Shown here: positions 35,201 through 42,236 of the stretch, piece after piece
Layout: every line of letters begins with the position of its first letter
Position numbering within the stretch: the first letter of the stretch is position 1
From: CAZCVI01 sp964502145
GTDB taxonomy: Bacteria; Acidobacteriota; Aminicenantia; UBA2199
Assembly: GCA_964502145.1 (NCBI GenBank)
Contig: CAZCVI010000005.1
Coordinates: 124,001 to 188,000, forward strand
DNA: 64,000 nucleotides
Reading direction: 5' to 3'
The notes under the pieces: generated by a model
Seen by the model: the letters and a program-made list of their open reading frames with translations, nothing else
Database searches by the model: none
Told to the model about the DNA's origin: nothing
Position numbers and translations under genes: made by a program

Positions 35201-35688
35201 TTTTAGCCGAGGGGCACAAGGTGCTCGTGTTTTCGCAGTTTGTGAATGTATTGGCTATTATCAAAGAATATTTTGTGCAGCAGCAAATCCCTTTTGCTTA
35301 TCTGGATGGTTCTGTGTCTATGGATAAGCGGGAGTTGGCGGTTCGTGATTTTCAGGAGAACCCGGATACCCGGGTTTTTTTGCTTAGTCTCAAAGCGGGC
35401 GGAGTCGCCCTTAATTTAACTGCGGCTGATTATGTGATCATCTTCGATCCCTGGTGGAATCCAGCAGTAGAAGCCCAGGCGATTGATCGTTCCCATCGCA
35501 TTGGTCAAACCCGGAATGTATTCGTCTATCGAATGGTAGTCAAAGATACTATCGAAGAAAAGATGTTAGCCTTGCAACAACAGAAAAAAGAACTGGTAGA
35601 ATCGCTAATCGCCTCGGAAACTGGTGGCTTAAAAAGTCTCAACCGTGAAGATATTCTAAAACTCTTCGAATACTCGGCGTCAAAATAA
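32260..35688 (+). CDS. Snf2/Rad54-family helicase
   Basis: 1142 residues. The first 650 carry no recognised motif, apart from a likely SNF2-associated region. The motor begins near 690: DDMGLGKTVQTLAL (motif I), LLVVPVSAVPNWEAE (Ia), ILDESQAIKN (II, DESQ in place of DEAH/DEGQ), LALSGTPIEN (III), LVFSQFVNVL (IV), SLKAGGVALNLTAADYVII (V) and IDRSHRIGQ (VI). Bacterial Snf2 ATPases remodel protein-DNA complexes, often assisting RNA polymerase or acting in defence islands. GGAGG is 9 nt upstream of the ATG. The long N-terminus without SWIM zinc cysteines is unusual for the bacterial RapA/HepA types. Confidence 0.88.
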   Translation: MENEFKEIIFNLLEEDSGRYRLQNRSMDYDKAITHGVMGESGEHYYFFIYRDALEKQPLYGGVYFLYKPFNMLRPFEVGFKGDARLRERWSFYLRTAVYFLKKNFHDTMLLVGNESLQTLYDELKQLALTHEKEETTLKAKYEDYDFNVLTHEFKASEVTLPEPDKSGCATAVKELLKVLTRAETETLDVDVCSDARLGLSLILTGQTGRTTRFQPVIVPQKRDGSQGTPKPAIRSQMKNYHWIDKTPHTLTEFMGHLHQLSEAKRKDTARIDMVSQIYFGALVDLLFTMPDHLTFCQLETQDNLFQPLKKISFTRMEIRFAPIYPGETMGLMPVLTADDGAIVEAEMDYHVIPCGENRLFLFLTSFEKEFYLASPVESELFAPTLRFLAQLQRITMNDFPAVVEALKKAAPASLFVQREPLPLFNLDYLPTPVLKIMEKDTEQKKPKRLEVEFDYTSGRNSFLIENPHIRLVHFQVNREFETMCLYLLKNDALLNMGYEKDSHHDVIGFYFTFKRGDDLEWLMEHSSAYLSRGFRIYSDRRKQFIGKTDSVLRIEVESGMHWLDFKPLLLNNETGETFQIENIDFFNSTITDKNGTLHLIKKEDQTKLIKLSRLAQHVGHTYRIPAQNYFLIDSLYDFRLESLPQIKEVLNSARNLEGFKRIPHYLLATQFDGILRVYQEAGVRWMLFLEQYRLSGCLADDMGLGKTVQTLALLQTLKDENRLATCLLVVPVSAVPNWEAEIRKFTPELIVFRHMGANRKHDISLWVEADLVITSYATLRNDIDMFKNFTFHYLILDESQAIKNASSQVTKAVKIIKSNFRLALSGTPIENTSMELWSLFDFLLPGFLGTPQWFRSQWALPVEKYKDTQKTELLKQMVYPFILRRKKEEVEKDLPQKVEMVETLDMEEEQLKLYITTAQYYSDFVARAIDEEGLQKSSFKILEGMLRLRQICLFPSLVNPEFSAVPSIKFDHFTGMLEDILAEGHKVLVFSQFVNVLAIIKEYFVQQQIPFAYLDGSVSMDKRELAVRDFQENPDTRVFLLSLKAGGVALNLTAADYVIIFDPWWNPAVEAQAIDRSHRIGQTRNVFVYRMVVKDTIEEKMLALQQQKKELVESLIASETGGLKSLNREDILKLFEYSASK

Positions 35689-35717
35689 AGAAAAAGAGTG
35701 GCAGTGCATTTAGAGTG

Positions 35718-35877
35718 CCTAAATCTGCAGTCGGGTTAATGGGAGTTATGGGAAGTATGGGAATTCTGGGAATGATGGGATAAACAGAAATTTTCCCATA
35801 ACTCCCATAATTCCCAGAATTCCCATACTTCCCACATGCTTTTACGATGCTTTTAAAGAACTGGCCGTGCATTTAGG
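35718..35877. repeat. Palindromic 9-bp array (GGGA type), copy 2
   Basis: Forward units gggaNNNNN at 35741, 35750, 35759, 35768 and 35777, loop, then reverse units cccaNNNNN at 35795, 35804, 35813 and 35822. The right arm mirrors the left over a stem of about 25 bp, including the variable bases. Inverted termini: CCTAAATctGC and GCatTTAGG. Confidence 0.9.
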
Positions 35878-35889
35878 TTGCCCGCTAGA

Positions 35890-35918
35890 TTGACAAGCAC
35901 CGCTGCACAAGTTATAAT
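35890..35918 (+). promoter_or_regulatory. Leaderless promoter of the PP2C gene at 35925
   Basis: TTGACA, 17-bp spacer, TATAAT, then 6 nt (caaaaa) and ATG. No Shine-Dalgarno. Confidence 0.7.
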
Positions 35919-35924
35919 CAAAAA

Positions 35925-37166
35925 ATGACTGAACTAAAACATTGGACAAAATTGCAGAAAATCGCCTTAATTTTCGGGATCGCCGTGGTGGGTGATTTTA
36001 TCAGTAATTTTGTTGATTCTATTTCCAAGCAGAAGTGGGATGACGTGCTCTTGAATGTGATCAGCTTAGTCGCGATCGGGGTAGCGGTTTATTTATTAAG
36101 AGAACATTTTAAGCACGGCTGGGGGAATTTGTTGAAGCAGCGGGAAGCCACCCGCGATCAATTCGAGAAGAACCAGGGAAATATTAATCTCAAAGATGCC
36201 GCTATTTTTTCTTTAACCTGGAGTAGAGAGATTTATCTGGGCATTCCAGAGGACCGCAAACCATTGGTTAAAACTTCCTTTACTTTGATTGGTATTGCGA
36301 TGGTCATCGTGTTTTTTAAGATCAGTAGTTTTGGTTTATTGGGGTATTTGTTGATTGTCGGGTTGATTTTAGCAGGTGTCAATTTATTAATTTGGGTAGT
36401 TAGCAGTGAGCGGCAGGAGAAGGATCGCATTGCCATTGAATTAGAAGCGGCCCGGAAAATGCAGTTGAGTTTGATGCCAGCCAAAGACCCGATGATTGCT
36501 GGTTTTGATATTTCTGGGTGTTGTATTCCCGCCTTAAATGTTGGTGGTGATCTTTTTGATTTTGTTTGGGTTGGGAAAGAGCAAAACAAATTATGTATTC
36601 CAGTTGTCGATGTTTCCGGCAAGGGGATGGATGCCGCATTAACCGCTGTTTATACCAGTGGTGCGCTTGTTTCTGAAGCGCAGCATAAAGAGGAACTGGT
36701 TACCGTAATGGACAATCTTAACCGTGCTATTTTTACCCGGCAGAATCGTTCCCGGTTTGTTTCTTTGCTTATGGCAGCATTGGATGTGAGTAGTATGCGT
36801 TTGGATTATGTCAATGCCGGGCAATCCAAGCCCTTGTTATTGCGAGATGATCAGGTTTCCGTTTTGAAGGGACAGGGAGCGCGTTTTCCTTTGGGTGTGT
36901 TGAAGTCTCCTCAGTACAAAGAACAATCCGTGCAATTAAAATCTGGCGATGCGCTTTTGTTTTTCACCGATGGAGTTACAGAAGCGATGAACGAGAATCA
37001 AGAAATGTTTGGTGATATTCGTTTAAATGCCTTGTTTATAGATTTGGCGCGCCAGGGAACCAAAGCCAAAGATATGGTTCTGGCGATCAAGAACCAGGTG
37101 CAATCTTTTGCAGGCAAACAAGATCAACACGATGACATCACCATTGTAATCATAAAAGTAATCTGA
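35925..37166 (+). CDS. Membrane-anchored SpoIIE/RsbU-type PP2C phosphatase
   Basis: 413 residues. Four hydrophobic segments lie in the N-terminal half (about 12-30, 42-60, 121-138 and 141-160), followed by a linker helix (IAIELEAARKMQLSLMP) typical of RsbU-like phosphatases. The catalytic domain has VGGDLFDFV (about 205), VVDVSGKGMDAALTA (about 225), LLFFTDGVTEAMN (about 345) and a C-terminal HDDITIVIIKV with metal-binding Asp residues. It probably dephosphorylates an anti-sigma antagonist in a partner-switching pathway; the partner is not nearby. Transcription is predicted to be leaderless. The helical linker suggests signal passage from the membrane part. Confidence 0.88.
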   Translation: MTELKHWTKLQKIALIFGIAVVGDFISNFVDSISKQKWDDVLLNVISLVAIGVAVYLLREHFKHGWGNLLKQREATRDQFEKNQGNINLKDAAIFSLTWSREIYLGIPEDRKPLVKTSFTLIGIAMVIVFFKISSFGLLGYLLIVGLILAGVNLLIWVVSSERQEKDRIAIELEAARKMQLSLMPAKDPMIAGFDISGCCIPALNVGGDLFDFVWVGKEQNKLCIPVVDVSGKGMDAALTAVYTSGALVSEAQHKEELVTVMDNLNRAIFTRQNRSRFVSLLMAALDVSSMRLDYVNAGQSKPLLLRDDQVSVLKGQGARFPLGVLKSPQYKEQSVQLKSGDALLFFTDGVTEAMNENQEMFGDIRLNALFIDLARQGTKAKDMVLAIKNQVQSFAGKQDQHDDITIVIIKVI

Positions 37167-37196
37167 TGTGTGATTCATCTCATTAATAAAAATTTT

Positions 37197-37242
37197 GGAG
37201 GTGCAGGAACCTTTTATAAAAGGTTCTTGCCCGCCGGAGGCA
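37197..37242. repeat. Dispersed hairpin repeat (CCGCCGGAGGCA family), copy 2
   Basis: Stem CAGGAACC/GGTTCTTG with ttttataaaa in the loop, then CCCGCCGGAGGCA. The final GGAGG (37236-37240) is placed as the Shine-Dalgarno of the next gene. Confidence 0.75.
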
Positions 37243-37245
37243 CAA

Positions 37246-37896
37246 TTGAAAAAGAATTTAAGTCGAGTAATAGATTTAACCCATACGATATGTGAGAACA
37301 TGCCCGTGTATCCGGGCACCGAGCAGCCGCAGATTATTAAGCCTTGTACTATTGAGGCCAATGGATTTGTTGAACATCAGTTGACCTTCTTTACCCATAC
37401 AGGCACTCATATTGATGCGCCCGCGCATATTTTGCCGCATGGGAAAACGTTGGACCAGATGTCTGTTGAGATGTTTATAGGTTCAGGAGCAGTGATTGAT
37501 TTGCGTGTTATTCAGGGGCGTGAAATTCAATTATCCCATTTGATACCTTTCCAGCATCTGTTTGAAAGCAGTCAATTTATATTGCTTCATACCGGTTGGA
37601 GTCAGTATTGGGGGCAGGAAGCTTATTTTTCCAATTATCCCGTGCTTACTGTTGAAGCTGCTCAGTGGGTACAAGGTTTTAAATTAAAAGGGATTGGTAT
37701 GGATATGATTTCCATTGATGGTACAGATACTCCTAGCTTGCCTATTCACCATATTTTATTGGAGAGTGGGATAATAATTGAGAATCTCACCCAATTGGAG
37801 CAATTGCCGCAGAGTGGCTTTACTTTTTGTTGTTTTCCATTGAAGTTAGTAGCTGCCGATGGTTCGCCCGTGCGAGCTGTGGGGATAGTTGCCTGA
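37246..37896 (+). CDS. Cyclase-family protein (kynurenine-formamidase-like)
   Basis: 216 residues from a TTG at 37246, 5 nt after GGAGG supplied by the dispersed hairpin repeat; a longer frame to 37195 would run through that repeat. The family signature is clear: RVIDLTHTICENMPVYPG, then HTGTHIDAPAH (His/Asp metal ligands) and GIGMDMISIDGTD. Members are metal-dependent hydrolases such as kynurenine formamidase or isatin hydrolase; the substrate here is not known. The dus-like gene starts 70 bp downstream, suggesting one transcript. Confidence 0.85.
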   Translation: MKKNLSRVIDLTHTICENMPVYPGTEQPQIIKPCTIEANGFVEHQLTFFTHTGTHIDAPAHILPHGKTLDQMSVEMFIGSGAVIDLRVIQGREIQLSHLIPFQHLFESSQFILLHTGWSQYWGQEAYFSNYPVLTVEAAQWVQGFKLKGIGMDMISIDGTDTPSLPIHHILLESGIIIENLTQLEQLPQSGFTFCCFPLKLVAADGSPVRAVGIVA

Positions 37897-37966
37897 TAAG
37901 TTGGATTCTCTGTCAAGTTTAAGGAAAGACTGGATTATCTGCAGAAAAGAAATAAAAAAGAATGAC

Positions 37967-38950
37967 ATGTTAAAAATAGGACATTTAGAAATAAAAACCA
38001 ATGCCATGTTGGCCCCGTTAGCCGCGTTGACAGATATCGTGTTTCGGCGTTTGATCGATGAGATCGGTTTTGCCGGTTTTATGGTTACCGAGATGATCTC
38101 TGCCGAGGGGTTGCGTCGTATGCAAACGAAAACCCTGGGCATGATTCAACCCGCTGCATTCAAAAGCCCCCAGTTCATCCAGTTATTCGGTGGCGAACCG
38201 CAACCGTTTATAGATGCGGTCAAGTACGTGGAAAACGAGACGGATTATAAAGGCATTGATATTAATATGGGGTGTCCGGCCACCAAAGTGATCAAAAGAG
38301 GCGCGGGTGCCGCATTATTAAAAACTCCTTTGCAAATCGCAGCTATTGTACGCGAGATCAAACAGAATACCCACCTTCCTATAACTGTAAAAATACGGCT
38401 GGGGTTCCAAGTGGTGAATGTGTTTGAGATTGTCAAGATACTCGAAGAGGAAGGCGCCGATGCTATTACTGTTCATTTCCGGTTACGGTGCCAGGGGTAT
38501 AGTGGCCAAGCGGATTGGCAATATGCGCCCCTGATTCGTCAGCAATTAAAAAAGGAAACGGTTTTCCTGGGCAATGGCGATATTAAAACGGCCACTGACG
38601 CCCACGAGAAAATGCAAATCGTGGATGGCGTGATGATTGGTAGGGGAGCGGTGATCAACCCTTTGATTTTTGCCGAGATTGCTGGAGCAGTTCCGCCAAC
38701 AGGAGACGGACCAGGGCATTTGAATATGAAGTGGGTCTATTACCGTTTATTGGAATTGATCGAAGAACATTATCCACCGGATATGCGTTTGAATCGCATT
38801 AAAGCGTTTGCCCGTTTTATTTTTAGTAATCGTAAATTTTCCAAGGTCATCCGTCATCAAATTTACACCTGTTCCGGGTACGATGCCGCCAAAGAGTTGT
38901 TCCGTTCCATCATGTTGGATGAATACCTCTCCGTGCCCAGGCAATTGTGA
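37967..38950 (+). CDS. tRNA-dihydrouridine synthase (DusB-like)
   Basis: 327 residues from ATG 37967 (MLKIGHLEIKTNAMLAPLA); the frame extends to 37889 but family homology starts here. Motifs: NMGCPATKVIKRGAGAALLK (with the catalytic Cys of Dus enzymes), PITVKIRLGF, ITVHFRLRCQGYSGQADW (usually TVHGRTR, so altered) and FLGNGDI, GVMIGRGAVINP for FMN binding. Dus flavoenzymes reduce uridine in the tRNA D-loop using NADPH. The HGRT-to-HFRL change may alter tRNA or FMN contact. It lies between the cyclase and yjbQ genes. Confidence 0.88.
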   Translation: MLKIGHLEIKTNAMLAPLAALTDIVFRRLIDEIGFAGFMVTEMISAEGLRRMQTKTLGMIQPAAFKSPQFIQLFGGEPQPFIDAVKYVENETDYKGIDINMGCPATKVIKRGAGAALLKTPLQIAAIVREIKQNTHLPITVKIRLGFQVVNVFEIVKILEEEGADAITVHFRLRCQGYSGQADWQYAPLIRQQLKKETVFLGNGDIKTATDAHEKMQIVDGVMIGRGAVINPLIFAEIAGAVPPTGDGPGHLNMKWVYYRLLELIEEHYPPDMRLNRIKAFARFIFSNRKFSKVIRHQIYTCSGYDAAKELFRSIMLDEYLSVPRQL

Positions 38951-38974
38951 AGAGTAAAAAAATCGAGGTGAATC

Positions 38975-39385
38975 ATGAGTGATAAGAATTTCCAGGCTTT
39001 TAATGTTAAAACGTCCGCCAATATCCAGTTTGTTGATATTACCCGTGAGGTTCGCCATTGTGTTTCCGAGAAAGGAGTTCAATCCGGTATCGTCTTAGTA
39101 TATACCCCGCATACGACCGCCGGTATTACCATCAATGAGAATGCCGATCCGGCAGTCACGGCAGATATCGAAGCTTTCCTCAAAAACAAATTTCCCCACG
39201 AACCCTATTTCCGCCATATGGAAGGAAATTCCCCTTCTCATATTATGTCCAGTTATTTTTCTGCTTCCGAGACATTGATTATTGATGGTGGTCAATTGGT
39301 TCTGGGCACGTGGCAGGGAATCTATTTCTGTGAATTCGACGGCCCCAGAAACCGCCAAGTTCATGTGAAAGTTATTGCTGGGTAG
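38975..39385 (+). CDS. yjbQ: YjbQ/UPF0047 family protein
   Basis: 136 residues, the usual family length. Diagnostic motifs: VLVYTPHTTAGITINENADP, NSPSHIMSSYFS and GTWQGIYFCEFDGPR, with several conserved His and Glu residues. The family was named for a weak thiamin-phosphate synthase activity and its true role is unresolved. AGGTG is 4 nt before the ATG, and only 24 bp separate it from the dus-like gene, so the two are probably co-transcribed. Confidence 0.9.
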   Translation: MSDKNFQAFNVKTSANIQFVDITREVRHCVSEKGVQSGIVLVYTPHTTAGITINENADPAVTADIEAFLKNKFPHEPYFRHMEGNSPSHIMSSYFSASETLIIDGGQLVLGTWQGIYFCEFDGPRNRQVHVKVIAG

Positions 39386-39421
39386 GGTTGGGATGGTATT
39401 ATTGATTTCCCTTGTTTTTTG

Positions 39422-40315
39422 TCAATAAGGTTGAAGACGATTCTCAATAAGTTTTTTTAGTTCACGAAAATCATCTGGTTGCTTGGATATGTCTTTCCCT
39501 AAAAGGTTTTTTACCACAATATTTATTTTATCTTGACCTTCCACTGGATTACCCATCTGATTAACCACCTTGAAACAGTTGGATTGAATAATCTGAGAGA
39601 GTACTTTTTTCCCTTGGATCATTTCCAACCATTTACCAGTGCCGAATTTCAGGGGTATTACATCATTGGTCATTAAGTGAAGAGTACTTTTGAAACGTTT
39701 TTCCACTTCATTCAGATTACCTTTGGCAGCAACATTTTTTTTAAATGTTTCGAACTCCTTCAAGGCCCGCAATTTTTCAACAGCCTGTTCTGGTGTTTTG
39801 AAATCAGATGGGTTGGTAAATTTCTCTACCCATGTCTGTTTTAATTCTTCTCGAATAGATACGATGACATGGTTCGCCGCATCAATATAAAGGCGATCTT
39901 GACAGGATTGTTTAATCTTGTTTTCCAGTACGTTTTTACTTACTTTCACGAAATCTGAATTCATAAGATAATCCGGAGCGAGGAAATAGTTCTCGATCTC
40001 ACGATATTTCCAGATTAATAAGTTGTGGGTTTTCGGATTAGGGAAATTTTTCCAGCATTGATTTACATAATCATCATCATGATGATGGTCTCTATCAATC
40101 AGGAAATAATAGGTGGGATGGAATGGATGCAGCGCTTGCGCAACGCTACTTACGCTAAAAGATGGACCCAGTGGTTCCACAGCAATTTTTTCCTCAAAAA
40201 GCTCTCTTATAATTTGAACATCAATGGATTCTTCGTCGTGGCCTTCAACAAACAAAACATGGTTAGCATTCTGCTTCACATCTTCTGGAAGTGTTTCTCT
40301 ATTGATCGGAATCAT
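39422..40315 (-). CDS. DUF4435-like TOPRIM protein, AriB-like
   Basis: 297 residues. HVLFVEGHDEESID (about 19-32) supplies the TOPRIM Glu, and YFLIDRDHHHDDD (about 69-81) the acidic D-x-D cluster; WKYREIENYFLAPDYL (about 103) is the typical DUF4435 helix 'IENYLL'. Its start overlaps the stop of the ATPase gene upstream by 4 bp (ATGA), so the two are coupled. An ABC-type ATPase followed by a DUF4435 TOPRIM protein is the layout of the PARIS anti-phage system (AriA-AriB), in which AriB is the nuclease effector. The identification is by architecture, not by close alignment. Confidence 0.7.
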   Translation of the reverse strand: MIPINRETLPEDVKQNANHVLFVEGHDEESIDVQIIRELFEEKIAVEPLGPSFSVSSVAQALHPFHPTYYFLIDRDHHHDDDYVNQCWKNFPNPKTHNLLIWKYREIENYFLAPDYLMNSDFVKVSKNVLENKIKQSCQDRLYIDAANHVIVSIREELKQTWVEKFTNPSDFKTPEQAVEKLRALKEFETFKKNVAAKGNLNEVEKRFKSTLHLMTNDVIPLKFGTGKWLEMIQGKKVLSQIIQSNCFKVVNQMGNPVEGQDKINIVVKNLLGKDISKQPDDFRELKKLIENRLQPY

Positions 40316-41397
40316 GACTTAGCTCCAGTGGCACTCTGGAGAAGGAATCTGTGCTTTATATCCACGGAACCAAAAATCTCTTCCGAATGGGTGGCAATGA
40401 TATACTGGTTGTGAGGTGCGATTTTTCCCAGTTGCCGTACAAAATTTATTTGCCATTCAGGGTTTAAATGTAATTCAGGTTCATCAATGAGCACAACGCT
40501 GGGATTGTTCCTGGTTTTGTGCCAGATCAGGAATAGGGTTGAGATAATTTCTTTCTGTCCTGAACTTAACCCATCAAAGGTAAATGTTGGACCACCATCT
40601 ACCGGTTGAATACGAAAATCAACCCGATTATCCGAGAAAGGTCGAAGTTTTGAGATGGTTCCACCAGCATAGTGTTTTACAAGCTTATTGAGTTCAGTCT
40701 GAATATCCTGGGATTGATCGTTATCCAATTTTTCGAAGAGGTTCGCCTTGCTCATCATGGAAAGAAGTATCAGTTTCTTGAACATACTTACCGGCGCTTC
40801 AGGAGCCGACAGCGAAGAAAATTGATTATTGTCATTCTCATCAACCATCACACCAAGTTTGAGATGCCCTTCCTGAACTTTCCTGTAACTGTGAAAATAG
40901 AGGAAATGTTCAAAGAGCATGGGGTTGGGGTTCATACCATTCATGATTGAAACAAAGTGATCGATCAGTTTCTTTTGATCCCAAGCGTTTGGTTCTTGAA
41001 GGCTCAATTGATTTTTCGATTCGCTCTTGACAGTGACTCTTCCTGATTTTTCGATCTCTATGGATAAGGTAATCGTCTTATCTCCGACAATAACTTCCCC
41101 TTCTATTTTAGCAGAGGAGGCTCCGGCGCGGATAATCATTTCTTGTAAATCAATAAATATATTAGGACGATATATAAAGCTACCCCCCAAGGAATGGGAG
41201 AATAATCCAATAAAGAGTAACGTGCAGCATTCCAACACAGACGTTTTTCCCAACCCATTACGACTTCCCATAACCTCAACATCACTGTCTCCAGCCATTA
41301 CAGGCCCTAAAAAATCAATCTCCAATTCATCAATGCCCTTGTAGTTGAGAATTTGTATCCGCCTGATTCGGATGTCTTTGCTCTTTTTCTCTTTCAT
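40312..41397 (-). CDS. SMC/ABC-type ATPase, AriA-like
   Basis: 361 residues. The P-loop GSRNGLGKTSV is near residue 44, the ABC signature FDGLSSGQKEI near 277, Walker B SVVLIDEPELHLNP near 305 and the H-loop IIATHSEEIF near 336. The N-terminus (RIRRIQILNYKGIDELEIDFLGP) is that of AAA_15/AAA_21 'OLD-like' ATPases. AGGAG is 7 nt upstream. It overlaps the TOPRIM gene by 4 bp. It probably senses a phage or DNA-damage cue and controls the TOPRIM effector; splitting ATPase and TOPRIM into two proteins separates it from single-chain OLD nucleases. Confidence 0.8.
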   Translation of the reverse strand: MKEKKSKDIRIRRIQILNYKGIDELEIDFLGPVMAGDSDVEVMGSRNGLGKTSVLECCTLLFIGLFSHSLGGSFIYRPNIFIDLQEMIIRAGASSAKIEGEVIVGDKTITLSIEIEKSGRVTVKSESKNQLSLQEPNAWDQKKLIDHFVSIMNGMNPNPMLFEHFLYFHSYRKVQEGHLKLGVMVDENDNNQFSSLSAPEAPVSMFKKLILLSMMSKANLFEKLDNDQSQDIQTELNKLVKHYAGGTISKLRPFSDNRVDFRIQPVDGGPTFTFDGLSSGQKEIISTLFLIWHKTRNNPSVVLIDEPELHLNPEWQINFVRQLGKIAPHNQYIIATHSEEIFGSVDIKHRFLLQSATGAKS

Positions 41398-41562
41398 GTT
41401 TTTTCTCCTGTCACTGTTCTTGCAAGGTCCGGTTTGTCTTCTTTGTTTTCATGATATAATGATACACCAAAAGCGGTTTGAATTCAATTCTTCAAGAATG
41501 AGGTTTACTTGAAAGTTTTAGCCGGATAGGCTTGTAACTGCACTGAATAAAGAACTCCAATT

Positions 41563-41731
41563 CCTGGATTCACCCCCAAATTAATGGGAAGACTGGGAAA
41601 TATGGGAAGTATGTGAATTATGGGATAAACAGAAATATTCCCATTCCTCCCATAATTCCTGTTACTCACGTAACTCCCATAACTCCCACATTGCCTCACC
41701 ATGTATTCAAGAATTTGGTGGTGGATTTAGG
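41563..41731. repeat. Palindromic 9-bp array (GGGA type), copy 3
   Basis: Forward units at 41586, 41595, 41604, 41613 and 41622; reverse units at 41640, 41649, 41658, 41667 and 41676. The loop gggataaacagaaat is shared with copy 2. Inverted termini CCTGGATTCACC (41563) and GGTGGATTTAGG (41720-41731). Confidence 0.9.
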
Positions 41732-41866
41732 AATTCCTTTTGGCTTGCTTTTTGCCCGTGATTCTATTATAATCCTCTCGATCCAATTTATTTTGAATCA
41801 ACCCGGATCATGGTATAAATTTAGATAGGAATTTAAATAGGAATTTTTATTGTTCTGGAGGAATAA

Positions 41867-42214
41867 ATGGCTATGAATATTATTTTAAACAAAAAGAAAA
41901 ATGGTTTGGGTGATGTCAAGTTTAAGTATAAAAGACCCACTGTTAAGGAATGGACAGAGTTAGCAGATGCGAATATACCAGTCCATCTGGATAAAGATAA
42001 TAATGTCTTGCAGCTTAAAGCGAAAAAAGTTACGGAAATAGATAGCTGTCTGGAAGTTCTTCCACCAAAAGACGGGGACCAAATCATTGCCTTGGGTATC
42101 GAGTACAACCCCCAGTCAAAAATATGGGAAATAAAACTTAAGAAACCGCTACTCGATAACGAGAACGAGCCACCGACTGTAAACGTAACCATGGGGGATG
42201 ATCGAAGAGAATAA
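41867..42214 (+). CDS. Conserved-looking 115-residue protein, unknown
   Basis: Start supported by GGAGG 6 nt before ATG 41867. No signal peptide or membrane segment. The sequence is rich in Lys, Asp and Glu, with alternating beta-like stretches (KVTEIDSCLEVLPPKDGDQIIALGIEY, quoted in part: QIIALGIEYNPQSKIWEIKL). No family recognised. It lies 22 bp before the hybrid sensor and is probably in the same transcript, so it could be a small cytosolic accessory of that regulator, though nothing in the sequence proves it. Confidence 0.6.
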   Translation: MAMNIILNKKKNGLGDVKFKYKRPTVKEWTELADANIPVHLDKDNNVLQLKAKKVTEIDSCLEVLPPKDGDQIIALGIEYNPQSKIWEIKLKKPLLDNENEPPTVNVTMGDDRRE

Positions 42215-42236
42215 ACCAGGGAAACCATGACTTAAA

